Shown here in pieces: positions 29,800 through 38,732 of a stretch of 64,000 bases of DNA (position 1 is the stretch's first letter; each line of letters begins with the position of its first letter). Origin of the DNA: Rufibacter sp. LB8 (GTDB taxonomy: Bacteria; Bacteroidota; Bacteroidia; Cytophagales; Hymenobacteraceae); assembly GCF_014876185.1 (NCBI RefSeq), contig NZ_JADALJ010000001.1:2151501-2215500 (forward strand). Reading direction: 5' to 3'. A program made the position numbers and the translations under genes. The notes beneath the pieces are model-generated. The model saw only the letters and a program-made list of their open reading frames with translations. It did not search any database and was not told the DNA's origin.

Positions 29800-30060
29800 C
29801 AGTTCAGTTTGCTTAATGGTTTAGTGTGGTTTCTACTTCCAGGTGAATGTTCGCAAGGGACTCCTACGAAATAAATTAGCTGTAAATGATGAACATGGAC
29901 CCAGTGAGCTATGCTTTCGCCAGATTAAGACTACATCTAGTACAAAACGCATTTCAAGCAGCCATTAACCTGGTAAAAGGATGGCCTGCAGCCCGTATTC
30001 TTTCTTTAATTTTTACAGGAAGCTTTTCTTCCTGATTTCAACAACCCTAAAATAAAACCC

Positions 30061-32322
30061 ATGAAAAGGTTTACCGCTACGCTCCTCCTGTTTGTACTTT
30101 CCCTGGGAACATTTTCTTCCTTTACGCCGCCCCAAAAACAGGCTCCCATTGAAAAACGCATAGAAGACCTGCTGGCCAAAATGACGCTGGAAGAAAAAGT
30201 AGGACAGCTCAACTTTGTAGTGGGTGATTTGTTCAACACCGGCCCCACGGTGAGAACGTCACAGTCAGACAAATTCAACCAAGATATTAAAAGCGGCAAG
30301 ATCACCGGCATCTTCAACATTCACGGGGCCGAATACATTGGCAAACTGCAGCGCATTGCGGTGAAGGAATCTCGGTTGGGCATTCCATTGTTGATTGGCG
30401 CCGATATTATCCATGGATTCAAGACTGTTTTCCCAATTCCCTTGGGCGAGTCTGCCAGTTGGGATCTGGCGGCCATTGAGAACGGCGCCCGCGTGGCGGC
30501 CATTGAATCTACGGCCGGCGGCATCAACCTGACCTTCGCGCCTATGGTAGACATTGCCCGCGACTCCCGCTGGGGCCGTACCGCCGAAGGTGCCGGCGAA
30601 GACCCTTATTTAGGTTCCCTCATTGCCGCTGCCCGCGTGCGCGGTTTCCAGGGGAAAGACTTGGCTGACCCCAGAACCATGGCGGCCTGTGTGAAGCATT
30701 TCGTGGCCTACGGTGCCGCTGAGGGCGGGCGCGATTACAACACCACCGACATGTCTGAGTACGTGCTGCGGGACATTTACCTTCCGCCGTTCAAAGCGGC
30801 TTTAGATGCGGGTTCCGCTACGTTAATGTCGTCGTTTAATGAATTCAACGGTATTCCGGCCACGGGCAATATGTTCACCATGGACCAGATTCTGCGCAAA
30901 GAATGGGGCTTTACCGGCGCGGTGATTTCAGATTGGCAGAACATCACAGAAATGGTGCACCACGGCTACTCCAAAGACCACGGCCAAGCCGCTGAGCAAG
31001 CCTTAAGAGCCGGAACAGATGTGGACATGATGGGCGAGGCTTACCTCAACTTCATTCCGGAAATGGTACGGTCTGGCAAAATGGATGTCAAGGTTCTGGA
31101 TGCCTCGGTGCGCCGCGTATTGTGGCTCAAGTTTAAATTGGGCTTGTTTGATAAACCGTACCTGTACTCAGATACCAAGCGCGAGAAAAACGAAATAAGA
31201 AACAAAGAAAACCTGGGTGCCGCCTTTGACATGGCGCGCAAATCCATCGTATTGCTCAAAAACCAGGGCAACGTGCTACCTCTAACCGCGGCTACCAAAA
31301 GAATTGCGGTCATTGGCCCGCTGGGCAACAACAAAGCAGACATGAACGGCACGTGGTCGTTCTTCGGGGAAGAGCAGCACGCCGTGAGTTTCCTGGAAGG
31401 CATTAAGAAATACGCCAAAGGAGCCGAAGTAACCTATGCCCAAGGCTGCGATTTGTACACCAACTCCACCACCCTATTTGCCGAAGCCGTAACCGCCGCC
31501 CGCAATGCTGATGTGGTGATCATGGCCATTGGCGAAAGCGCCGTCATGAACGGAGAAGGCGGTTCCCGCGCCGACATTGGTTTACCGGGCGTACAGCTGG
31601 ATTTGGTGAAGGAAATCCATAAAACCGGCAAGCCGATAGTGGCTATGGTGAGCAGCGGTCGGGCGTTGGAATTGACGTGGCTGGACCAGAATATTCCTAC
31701 CATTCTGGCCACCTGGTCACTAGGGTCTGAGGCCGGAAACGCCGCCGCCAGCGTGTTGTTCGGGGAGTACAACCCAGCCGGTAAATTGCCGCTTTCTTTC
31801 CCGCGCCACGTGGGCCAGTTGCCCTTGTATTACAATCACAAAAATACCGGCCGCATGTATGAAGGCGACCATTCTGAGCCTGGCAGCGAGCGCGTGTACA
31901 AATCACGCTACCGCGATGTGCCTAACACGCCTTTGTATCCGTTTGGCTACGGTTTAAGCTACACTACCTTCAGCTACGGAAAACCAACCTTGAGCAAAAG
32001 CAGCATCACCGGCAAAGAAACGTTAACCGTGACCGTGGACGTGACCAACACCGGGAAAGTAGCCGGCGAAGAAGTGGTACAACTCTACACCCGAGATATG
32101 GTGGGCAGCACGGGCCGGCCGGTGAAAGAACTCAAGAAATTCCAGAAACTTTCCTTCGCGCCGGGTGAGAAAAAGACCATCACCTTCACCCTCACCACCG
32201 CCGACCTCTCCTTCTGGCGGCGTGATATGACCTACGGCGCCGAGCCCGGTGATTTCAAAGTGATGGTGGGTGGCAACTCCCGCGACGTGCAGGAACTTCC
32301 GTTTACCTTGACTTCCTTGTAG
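30061..32322 (+). CDS. bglX: GH3 beta-glucosidase (BglX-type)
   Basis: A 753-residue periplasmic glycoside hydrolase family 3 enzyme. It has a signal-like N-terminus, then the TIM-barrel domain (about 35-385) with SRWGRTAEGAGEDPYL, KHFVAYG and the nucleophile in GAVISDW (D291). The alpha/beta sandwich follows (RIAVIGPLGNNKADMNGTWSFFG; GEGGSRADI), and a C-terminal fibronectin-like domain (TVDVTNTGKVAGEEVVQLY). It releases glucose from beta-linked oligosaccharides brought in by SusCD. A 261-bp gap from the GH16 gene may hold its own promoter. Confidence 0.94.
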   Translation: MKRFTATLLLFVLSLGTFSSFTPPQKQAPIEKRIEDLLAKMTLEEKVGQLNFVVGDLFNTGPTVRTSQSDKFNQDIKSGKITGIFNIHGAEYIGKLQRIAVKESRLGIPLLIGADIIHGFKTVFPIPLGESASWDLAAIENGARVAAIESTAGGINLTFAPMVDIARDSRWGRTAEGAGEDPYLGSLIAAARVRGFQGKDLADPRTMAACVKHFVAYGAAEGGRDYNTTDMSEYVLRDIYLPPFKAALDAGSATLMSSFNEFNGIPATGNMFTMDQILRKEWGFTGAVISDWQNITEMVHHGYSKDHGQAAEQALRAGTDVDMMGEAYLNFIPEMVRSGKMDVKVLDASVRRVLWLKFKLGLFDKPYLYSDTKREKNEIRNKENLGAAFDMARKSIVLLKNQGNVLPLTAATKRIAVIGPLGNNKADMNGTWSFFGEEQHAVSFLEGIKKYAKGAEVTYAQGCDLYTNSTTLFAEAVTAARNADVVIMAIGESAVMNGEGGSRADIGLPGVQLDLVKEIHKTGKPIVAMVSSGRALELTWLDQNIPTILATWSLGSEAGNAAASVLFGEYNPAGKLPLSFPRHVGQLPLYYNHKNTGRMYEGDHSEPGSERVYKSRYRDVPNTPLYPFGYGLSYTTFSYGKPTLSKSSITGKETLTVTVDVTNTGKVAGEEVVQLYTRDMVGSTGRPVKELKKFQKLSFAPGEKKTITFTLTTADLSFWRRDMTYGAEPGDFKVMVGGNSRDVQELPFTLTSL

Positions 32323-32361
32323 CATTTAATTACCCGTTTTCGGGCTCATTTCCGGAAACGA

Positions 32362-32400
32362 AGCCAAAAACGCCCGTTGGTTCTGCGGGCGTTTTTGGCT
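32362..32400. terminator. strong bidirectional terminator partly built from a hairpin repeat
   Basis: Perfect 15-bp arms (AGCCAAAAACGCCCG and complement) with a 9-nt loop lie between the convergent GH3 and NTF2-like genes. The left arm overlaps the right arm of a mixed family A copy at 32333-32372. Confidence 0.8.
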
Positions 32401-32438
32401 TTAGCACGAAATGGAAATCTTGATACTCGTTAGATAAA

Positions 32439-32867
32439 TTACAACTTAAACGCCTGCCGGGCCAACAGTTTCCAGTGGCCGCCTTGTTTCTGCCAGACCA
32501 GCAAAATACCCAGTTTCACGGTGCCGGGAGTACCGCTGTCATTGGTGGTGGCCTGTATTTGGTGCCGCACCACGGCGGTTTTCCCGGTGACCTGAACGGT
32601 TTGGTTGGTCAACTCCATCGTCACGAAATCTGATTTCCCGCTCGCCAGGGTTTCTATGAACGTGGCTTTGTCTTCTATTTTTCCGCTGGAGTGGCCGTAG
32701 CTTAGTTGGTCGGCGACAATCATTTGCAGGGCTTGTTTTTCGCCGGAAAGCATGGCGTTTTTCAGGGCCTCCACCGCGGCGGCTACCTTGCGTTCATCCT
32801 TGGTTTGCGCGGCCACAGAACCTATAAATGCCAGACAAAGCGCCAGCAGGCAGACAATTCTTTTCAT
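32439..32867 (-). CDS. secreted NTF2-like/DUF4440 protein
   Basis: A 142-residue protein with a signal peptide (MKRIVCLLALCLAFIGSVAAQ) and an NTF2-like cone fold of the DUF4440 type (ALKNAMLSGEKQALQMIVADQLSYGHSSG ... HWKLLARQAFKL). Family members are small periplasmic or secreted proteins of mostly unknown function. It is transcribed toward GH3 and shares a terminator with it. A family A hairpin is at 32946-32992 upstream. Confidence 0.82.
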   Translation of the reverse strand: MKRIVCLLALCLAFIGSVAAQTKDERKVAAAVEALKNAMLSGEKQALQMIVADQLSYGHSSGKIEDKATFIETLASGKSDFVTMELTNQTVQVTGKTAVVRHQIQATTNDSGTPGTVKLGILLVWQKQGGHWKLLARQAFKL

Positions 32868-32945
32868 AAACGTTGATGTTGCTGATATTTCCGGAAGGTA
32901 CTTAAATTGCCAGAAACTGTTTTCAATTCAGAGGCCAAACTAAAT

Positions 32946-32992
32946 TTTCCGTTTTCGGCTCCGTTTCCTGAAATGAGCCCGAAAACGGAAAA
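32946..32992. repeat. family A hairpin
   Basis: Arms TTTTCCGTTTTCGGCTCC and ATGAGCCCGAAAACGG, 11 bp past the stop of the gene at 33003-33689. Confidence 0.8.
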
Positions 32993-33002
32993 TCATTGGG
33001 CA

Positions 33003-33689
33003 CTACCACGCCAGCGGCGGCTCTGAGTCTGGGCGCCAGACACGGCTGGCCAGTTCATTGAGCGCCTGGCGGGCAACTTGGAATCCGTCGGCCAGTTGGT
33101 GGTAGATTTGGGTTAGTTCCAGTTGGTAGGCCAGTTTGTGCTCAGAGGCGGTCCTGAAACTGCTTTTGCCAATCTGTTCATAGAACGAGAAATCTGGCGC
33201 GCCCCGGCGTTGCCTCCGCTCAATGAACGCTTTGAACATGCCAGACAGAAAGAGCGCGTAATTGCCCATGTGCACCCGTATCAAAAAGGCTTCGGCGGCG
33301 GTGGCGGTCTCCAGGGCTTCCAGCATTTCTACCATGTACTGGTAGTTCTGGGGCAATTTTTCATGCACGGTATGCAGACGCTGGGTGTGGGAAAATTTCC
33401 AGAGCAAGGCGGCAATGTAGTCAGAGAGTTCGCGGTCGTCCAGGCCCTGGCGCTTGAGCACGGTGCGGGCCAGCACGTAGAAATACAGGTGCTGTGACAC
33501 AAACAACTGCCCTTTCCCCGACAACAGAACTTGCACCAGGGCCTGATGGTCCAGCATTTCATCGCGGCATTCGGGGTCAGAGAGCAATTCTACCAGACTC
33601 ACGCTGCTGCCTTGTTTCTGGGCTAACACGCGGGCCACAAACTCAAAGTCCTGGGCGGTGAACTGGGCCCGGCAATTGGCTAAAACCAT
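33003..33689 (-). CDS. uncharacterized all-helical protein
   Basis: A 228-residue protein that I do not recognise. It has no signal peptide or membrane segment and appears almost wholly alpha-helical, with amphipathic segments such as FVSQHLYFYVLARTVLKRQGL and YQYMVEMLEALETA. Codon use matches the neighbours. It is a single gene, flanked by a hairpin repeat and by a small inverted-repeat element upstream, so context does not suggest a function. Confidence 0.65.
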   Translation of the reverse strand: MVLANCRAQFTAQDFEFVARVLAQKQGSSVSLVELLSDPECRDEMLDHQALVQVLLSGKGQLFVSQHLYFYVLARTVLKRQGLDDRELSDYIAALLWKFSHTQRLHTVHEKLPQNYQYMVEMLEALETATAAEAFLIRVHMGNYALFLSGMFKAFIERRQRRGAPDFSFYEQIGKSSFRTASEHKLAYQLELTQIYHQLADGFQVARQALNELASRVWRPDSEPPLAW

Positions 33690-33821
33690 AGCTCCTACTC
33701 CTTTCTATTGAGTTGGGATTTTGTTCTTCAGATTGACTTCTGAATAGCACCACAGGCCATTCTGGAATTCTACTTAAAAACGGATTAGCATTTTGGAAGG
33801 TTTTCTACCGGTTGCTCTCTA

Positions 33822-33919
33822 AGAGCATGTTTAAATTTGTCTTTTGCGCTGCAAAAACGCTTCGCCAGAACCTTTTGCTATCTTTTTTCGCCTACAAAAT
33901 CAAAATTTAAACAAGCTCT
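33822..33919. mobile_element. 98-bp MITE-like element
   Basis: Ends AGAGCATGTTTAAATTTG and CAAAATTTAAACAAGCTCT are near-perfect inverted repeats. One end-like sequence also occurs at about 12599-12614. No transposase is in the window. Confidence 0.6.
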
Positions 33920-34010
33920 AACTGAATTAAATGCTTTCGGCCCCAAAATCTGGAAGCCAACAACCAAGGCGTTTTCGGGCTCATTTCTGGAAATGAGCCC
34001 GAAAACGGAA

Positions 34011-34042
34011 AATCCCCGCCAGCACTTCTGCTAACGGGGATT
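34011..34042 (-). terminator. hairpin after metB
   Basis: Arms AATCCCCG and CGGGGATT around a 16-nt loop, 23 bp beyond the metB stop. Confidence 0.6.
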
Positions 34043-34065
34043 CTGAAAAGAGAAATTCCTAGTAA

Positions 34066-35205
34066 TTACCCGATGGCTTGCTCCAGGTCTGCAATCAGAT
34101 CTTCCACGTCTTCAATGCCCACGCTGAGCCTGATCAAGGAATCTGACAAGCCGCCTTTCAGGCGCTCCACCTGCGGAATGGTGGCGTGGGTCATGGTGGC
34201 CGGGTGCCCGCACAATGATTCCACGCCGCCCAGAGATTCAGCCAAGGCGAAGTATTTCAATTTTTCCAGCACTTTGATGGCATCTTCCTGCTTGTCGCCT
34301 TTCAGCACAAATGAGATCATACCGCCAAAATCACGCATCTGGTCTTTGGCAATTTGGTGGTTGGGGTGGCTCTCAAACCCGGGCCAGAAGACTTTTTCCA
34401 CCTTGGCGTGGCCTTTAAGGTATTCGGCAATTTTTTTCCCGTTCTCACAGTGGCGCTGCATGCGTATGTGCAGGGTTTTGAGGCCGCGCAGCACCAAAAA
34501 GCAATCTTGCGGGCCGGGCGTTCCGCCGCAGGCGTTCTGCAGAAAGGCCAACTGGTCTGCCAGTTCCTGGTCTTTCACCACAATGGCACCCATGACCACG
34601 TCTGAGTGACCGGCCATGTATTTGGTGAGCGAGTGCATGACAATATCGGCGCCCAGATCTAAGGGCGTTTGCAGGTACGGCGTGCTGAAGGTGTTGTCCA
34701 CCACCAGCGTGAGGTTATGCTTTTTGCTGATTTGGGCGGCGCCTTTGATGTCAATGATGTTGAGCAGCGGATTGGTGGGCGTCTCTACCCAGATCATTTT
34801 GGTGTTCTCTGTGATGTACTGCTCAATGCTGGCAATATCGCCCATGGGCACAAAGGTGAACTTGATGCCGTAGTTCTGGAACACCTTGGTGAAGATGCGG
34901 TACGTGCCGCCGTACAGATCATTGGTGGAAATCACCTCATCGCCGGGCTTCAGCATTTTGATGATGCAGTCAGTGGCGGCCATGCCAGAGGCGAAGCAGA
35001 GGCCGTGGTTGCCGTTCTCCAGCGCCGCCAGGGCGTTCTGCAGGGCGGTGCGGGTGGGGTTGTGCGTGCGGCTGTATTCATAGCCGTTGTGGTCGCCGGG
35101 GGAGCGCTGCACGTAGGTACTGGTCTGGTAGATGGGCGTCATGATGGCCCCGGTGGTAGGATCTGGCTCTACCCCCGCGTGTATGGTTTTGGTTCCGAAT
35201 TTCAT
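34066..35205 (-). CDS. metB: cystathionine gamma-synthase / Cys-Met metabolism PLP enzyme
   Basis: A 379-residue PLP-dependent trans-sulfuration enzyme. The PLP lysine is in HSLTKYMAGHSDVVMGA, with YEYSRTHNPTR at the N-terminus and the C-terminal SLGGVESLCGHPATMTHA typical of cystathionine gamma-synthase/lyase. It joins an activated homoserine to cysteine, or may act as a lyase; sequence alone does not settle which. It is divergent from the TVP38-family gene, and the 268-bp gap contains an inverted repeat with long loop (35307-35359). Confidence 0.9.
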   Translation of the reverse strand: MKFGTKTIHAGVEPDPTTGAIMTPIYQTSTYVQRSPGDHNGYEYSRTHNPTRTALQNALAALENGNHGLCFASGMAATDCIIKMLKPGDEVISTNDLYGGTYRIFTKVFQNYGIKFTFVPMGDIASIEQYITENTKMIWVETPTNPLLNIIDIKGAAQISKKHNLTLVVDNTFSTPYLQTPLDLGADIVMHSLTKYMAGHSDVVMGAIVVKDQELADQLAFLQNACGGTPGPQDCFLVLRGLKTLHIRMQRHCENGKKIAEYLKGHAKVEKVFWPGFESHPNHQIAKDQMRDFGGMISFVLKGDKQEDAIKVLEKLKYFALAESLGGVESLCGHPATMTHATIPQVERLKGGLSDSLIRLSVGIEDVEDLIADLEQAIG

Positions 35206-35306
35206 AGTGTGTTATACGAAGGATGGTCCGCAAGTTAAGGATATTGCCGACAAGTTTCCAGTGGCCCGGTTTCAGCCCAACAACCAATTTTGCCGTACTT
35301 CCCTGT

Positions 35307-35359
35307 GAGTCTGTTGACGTATTGCTTTTACTCCTTACTTTCACGCACCCAACAGACTC
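35307..35359. promoter_or_regulatory. inverted repeat in the metB/TVP38 divergent region
   Basis: Ten-base arms GAGTCTGTTG (35307-35316) and CAACAGACTC (35350-35359) with a 33-nt loop. It could be a leader structure of metB or an operator. It does not match a SAM riboswitch that I can recognise. Confidence 0.35.
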
Positions 35360-35473
35360 CCTACAAAAACAGGTGGCAATCCTACCGAACCGAGCCGCAT
35401 TGGCTTTAAAATGATAATTCACGGCGAGGAAACGGAGGGAAAACTGCCCCCGCCCTAGTTATAGCTAACGTTT

Positions 35474-36172
35474 ATGTGGAAGAAACTCCTGCAACAGAAT
35501 TCGGGCACGGTGCTCTACTCGCTGCTTTTGGTAGTGGTGCCGGTGTTGGCCAGCTCTGGCCTGGCTATTTGGCTGTACAACAACCAGGAACTCATGCATT
35601 CGCTCACGTGGGCGCAAATGCTGCTGTACTACTTCCTGGTTTCGCTCACCATGGCATTTGCCCTCACGCCTACCACGTTTGTGGCGCTGGCCACCGGCTT
35701 TTTCCTGGGTTGGGAAGGATTTCCGGGCGTGGTGGTTTCTTACGGCGTGGCCGCGCTCATTGGCTACAGCATGGCGCAACTTATTGACCAGGGCAAGATG
35801 GAGAAGCTGCTGCAGCAGTTCCCCAAAGCCCAAAGCGTGCGCGATGAATTACAGCAGCAGAGCTGGGGCCTGATCATTCTCTCCCGTATTTCGCCGGTGC
35901 TGCCTTTTGCGTTCATGACCTTTGTGCTGTCTTTGGTGCAGGTGCCGCGCACCCGCTTTCTGCTGGCCAGCATGGTGGGCATGTTGCCGCGTACGCTGTT
36001 CTTCTTCTGGGTGGGCACCCAGGCCCAGGACTTGCTGGCCCTGTTGCAGGACCCCAACGCCGGCACCTCTGGCAAGCTGCTCATGGGGGCGTTGGTGCTT
36101 ATCTCATTTGCCGGCCTGTACCTGGTGCTGAACCGGGCCATTAAAAAAGCACTGTCCAGAAAAAAAGGGTAA
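35474..36172 (+). CDS. TVP38/TMEM64-family (VTT domain) membrane protein
   Basis: A 232-residue polytopic membrane protein. The VTT/SNARE-associated domain shows ALATGFFLGWEGFPGVVVSYGVAALIGY and the conserved LSRISPVLPFAFMTFVLSLVQVPRTRFLLAS. Members resemble DedA/TMEM41 lipid scramblases, so a role in membrane lipid movement is possible. The C-terminal tail is basic. Single gene. Confidence 0.87.
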   Translation: MWKKLLQQNSGTVLYSLLLVVVPVLASSGLAIWLYNNQELMHSLTWAQMLLYYFLVSLTMAFALTPTTFVALATGFFLGWEGFPGVVVSYGVAALIGYSMAQLIDQGKMEKLLQQFPKAQSVRDELQQQSWGLIILSRISPVLPFAFMTFVLSLVQVPRTRFLLASMVGMLPRTLFFFWVGTQAQDLLALLQDPNAGTSGKLLMGALVLISFAGLYLVLNRAIKKALSRKKG

Positions 36173-36479
36173 TATATTAAATCGCTTTTTTATAACCTGA
36201 CTTCCCAAAATAACACAAGACTTTTCCGATAAATCAGGAATAATTTTCAGACTGCATCTTTCCGTTTCCAAGTCTCCTAAGCTGCCGTTTCTGCTTATAA
36301 TTTTGGGCGATTTTAAAGCCTTCAAGTGGTCTTTTATGCCCTTTTCTCTGGCAATCCAAGGCTAGTTTGGGTATGTTTGTCTGGCCAGGCGGTTTCTAAC
36401 ACCTTGTTTTTCCCTGCCGTATTACCAAGGAAACCCTCTTTTCACGTCCTAAATCCCCTTGCATCAACCATTCCCTATC
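36173..36479. other. intergenic region upstream of nhaA
   Basis: No gene and no repeat family recognised. A -7-like box TAATTTTG is at 36298-36305, a weak promoter candidate about 175 bp before nhaA. Confidence 0.4.
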
Positions 36480-37676
36480 ATGAACATAAACTTAAAAGTC
36501 TTTCCAGATTTCTTCAGGTCCGCTTCAGCCGGTGGCATCATTCTGATCATTGCCTTGGTGGTGTCGCTTCTCATTGCCAACTCTCCCTGGGGTGCGGCTT
36601 TCGCCAATTTCCTGAGCCTAGAACTGGGGTATGAATCTGACCAAATCCATCTTAGATACCCCATCCTGCTTTGGGTGAATGACGGACTCATGGCTATTTT
36701 CTTTCTGCTGGTGGGCCTGGAGATTAAACGCGAAATGGTGGAAGGCGAATTGTCTTCCTTCAGAAAAGCGGCCCTGCCGGTCTTCGCCGCCATGGGTGGT
36801 ATGTTCATTCCCGCCGGTATTTATGCTCTGGTGAACGCGGGTACTGATACGGCCAGCGGCTGGGGCATTCCCATGGCCACCGACATTGCCTTTGCCATTG
36901 GCTTGCTTTCCCTTTTGGGGAGCCGGGTGCCCATTGGTTTAAAGGTTTTCCTCACGGCGCTGGCCATTGTAGATGATTTGGGCGCCATTGCCGTGATTGC
37001 GTTTTTCTATTCTTCCGGCATTCAAGTGTCTAACCTTTTATATGCCCTGGGCATATTTCTGGGCTTGTTGGTGTTGAACCGCCTGGGCGTGAAATCGTTG
37101 ATTTTTTACCTGGTGCCCGGTTTCTTCATCTGGTATTTCATTCACCATTCTGGGGTACACGCCACTATTGCCGGGGTGCTCACTGCACTGGCCATCCCCA
37201 CCACCCCAGACGCCACGGAGTCACCGCTGGAAAAACTGGAACATGCCCTCACCAAGCCCGTGAACTTTCTGATCATGCCCATTTTTGCGTTGGCCAACAC
37301 CAACATCAGGTTTGAGGAAGGCATGGTGGAAGGCATATTCAACCCTCTGGGACTGGGTGTGATTCTGGGTTTGTGCGTGGGAAAACCGGTTGGCATTTTG
37401 CTCTCCAGCTGGCTAGCCGTCAAACTGAAAATAAGCGTTTTGCCGCAGGGCGTTAATTGGCCTATGGTAGTGGGCCTGGGCCTGCTGGCCGGTATTGGGT
37501 TCACCATGTCCATCTTCATTGCCTTGCTCTCCTTCTCAGACCCGGCCTACCACACTGAGGCTAAGTTCTGCATTCTGGTGGCCTCGGTTGCCTCTGGGGT
37601 TCTGGGGTACATTACCCTGCGGGTGGTGGCCAACAAACAAGCCGCGGCTTCCCTGCGCCATACCAACGGGCTATAG
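36480..37676 (+). CDS. nhaA: Na+/H+ antiporter NhaA
   Basis: A 398-residue NhaA, which exports Na+ or Li+ in exchange for H+. I start at ATG 36480 (MNINLKVFPDFFRSASAGG); the upstream ATG adds seven residues not typical of the family. Seen: MATDIAFAIG with the conserved Asp of TM IV, LAIVDDLGAIAVIAFFY with the tandem ion-binding Asp pair (E. coli D163/D164), and GIGFTMSIFIA near the C-terminus. About 12 membrane helices, full length. A strong bidirectional terminator follows. Confidence 0.95.
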   Translation: MNINLKVFPDFFRSASAGGIILIIALVVSLLIANSPWGAAFANFLSLELGYESDQIHLRYPILLWVNDGLMAIFFLLVGLEIKREMVEGELSSFRKAALPVFAAMGGMFIPAGIYALVNAGTDTASGWGIPMATDIAFAIGLLSLLGSRVPIGLKVFLTALAIVDDLGAIAVIAFFYSSGIQVSNLLYALGIFLGLLVLNRLGVKSLIFYLVPGFFIWYFIHHSGVHATIAGVLTALAIPTTPDATESPLEKLEHALTKPVNFLIMPIFALANTNIRFEEGMVEGIFNPLGLGVILGLCVGKPVGILLSSWLAVKLKISVLPQGVNWPMVVGLGLLAGIGFTMSIFIALLSFSDPAYHTEAKFCILVASVASGVLGYITLRVVANKQAAASLRHTNGL

Positions 37677-37683
37677 AAACACA

Positions 37684-37717
37684 AAAAGGCCCTTCAGCTG
37701 TAGCTGAAGGGCCTTTT
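37684..37717. terminator. bidirectional intrinsic terminator between nhaA and tRNA-Arg
   Basis: Perfect 15-bp arms AAAAGGCCCTTCAGC and complement with a four-base loop TGTA; A and T tracts on both sides serve both nhaA and the convergent tRNA. Confidence 0.9.
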
Positions 37718-37725
37718 AAGATAAA

Positions 37726-37802
37726 TGGTGGTCGCGAAGGGAGTCGAACCCCTAACCTTCTGATTCGTAGTCAGATGCTCTATCCAGTTGAGCTACGTGA
37801 CC
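37726..37802 (-). tRNA. tRNA-Arg (anticodon ACG)
   Basis: A full cloverleaf of 77 nt including an encoded CCA. Acceptor arms are GGTCACG and CGCGACC, the D stem GCTC/GAGC, the anticodon stem TCTGA/TCAGA with loop CTACGAA (anticodon ACG), and the T arm has TTCGACT. The fifth acceptor pair is A-C rather than a Watson-Crick pair. ACG is normally edited to ICG by TadA to read CGU, CGC and CGA. Confidence 0.93.
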
Positions 37803-38278
37803 AGTTATTTAGTGATGCAAAGGTAGCAGGGTTCCCCTTTATACGCAAGTTCCAGGCAAATATTTTCAAGAAAAAATCATCCTCTTGCCCCGGAAGCCTG
37901 TGTTTCAGCACGTTTCCCAGAAAAAACTTGTTTCAGGCAAAGCTTCCACAATCCTTAGGTGGTTATGCTCCGTGGGGTCTGCGGATGGTGCTGGCCTACG
38001 CAAGCCGCCCAACAATTCTGGTTTTCTGCATCTACCTGAAGAACCAGAAAAATCTATTGCCTCGCACCGCTTGCAAGTGTGGCAGATAACTTCGTACATT
38101 TCCTTTGGAATGGCAGCCGAAGGAAAGGGAGCCAGTTCCGGGAGGTTCCCGCGCGAATATTTTCCGGAGTTTGGCCGTTACCAGCGCTAGAAACAAGCGG
38201 TCAACCAGAGAAAAAAGGCGCTGGCAGGCAGTAGGCCACGGGTGCTTCCACCATTTTCAAATTAACCACCACCAGGCA
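37803..38278. other. intergenic region containing the tRNA promoter
   Basis: Apart from the tRNA-Arg promoter at 37818-37848, nothing recognisable. The open frame from 38105 into the next gene has no coding character before 38279. Confidence 0.5.
37818..37848 (-). promoter_or_regulatory. promoter of tRNA-Arg
   Basis: Textbook Bacteroidota promoter: -7 box TACCTTTG (37825-37818) and -33 TTG (37848-37846) with a 20-nt spacer, 16 bp before the mature tRNA. Confidence 0.8.
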
Positions 38279-38596
38279 ATGGCCACTAAAGAGGAATACA
38301 TTCAGGAGCTGCGGCAGGTGCTGGAGGAAATCAACGCCCTGGACATTAGCTACCGGGCCAACTACCCGTTGCTCACCGAGCACATAGATTCTGTGATCAA
38401 TAGCTGCCACATGCTGCTGTCGTCGGGGTATTCCAGTGAGCAGGAGCAGATCATGAACTATTGCAAAATAAAGCTGAGCCATGCCAAGCAGTTGCTGCTC
38501 AATGACAACGCCGAGGACAGTGTGCAACTCACCAAGGTCACCATTCTTTTCCTGCTGCGCGAAGCCACCATTGAGCCCGTAGAAGAGCAGGACTAA
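38279..38596 (+). CDS. small helical protein of unknown function
   Basis: A 105-residue protein from ATG 38279 (MATKEEYIQELRQVLEEINALD). It is acidic and mostly helical, with two cysteines (NSCHMLL, NYCKIK) and a C-terminal QLTKVTILFLLREATIEPVEEQD. No family recognised. The upstream open region is not counted because it lacks coding character. A strong hairpin with G/C-extended arms (38613-38665) follows and probably terminates it. Confidence 0.65.
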   Translation: MATKEEYIQELRQVLEEINALDISYRANYPLLTEHIDSVINSCHMLLSSGYSSEQEQIMNYCKIKLSHAKQLLLNDNAEDSVQLTKVTILFLLREATIEPVEEQD

Positions 38597-38612
38597 CTTT
38601 CCGGAATTCGTC

Positions 38613-38665
38613 AAAAAACCCGTTTTCGGGCTCATTTTCAGAAATGAGCCCGAAAACGGGTTTTT
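38613..38665. repeat. family A hairpin with extended stem
   Basis: Family A core with extra flanking pairs (AAAAACCCG...CGGGTTTTT), giving a stem over 20 bp followed by T's. A likely terminator. Confidence 0.85.
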
Positions 38666-38732
38666 CTTTTGGGCCTCTGTCACTTACTGGCATGAAACGC
38701 GTATGCTCACTCGTTTCACTTACACAACCGCC

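Larger units (their letters stand above)
33690..34065. other. intergenic region with MITE-like element
   Basis: No gene. It holds a 98-bp element at 33822-33919 with imperfect 18-19-bp inverted ends, a perfect family A hairpin at 33970-34012, and the metB terminator at 34011-34042. Confidence 0.65.

Noticed and set aside
35206-35473. SAM riboswitch upstream of metB
   Set aside because: An inverted repeat is present but no recognised SAM-I or SAM-II core motif could be found by eye.
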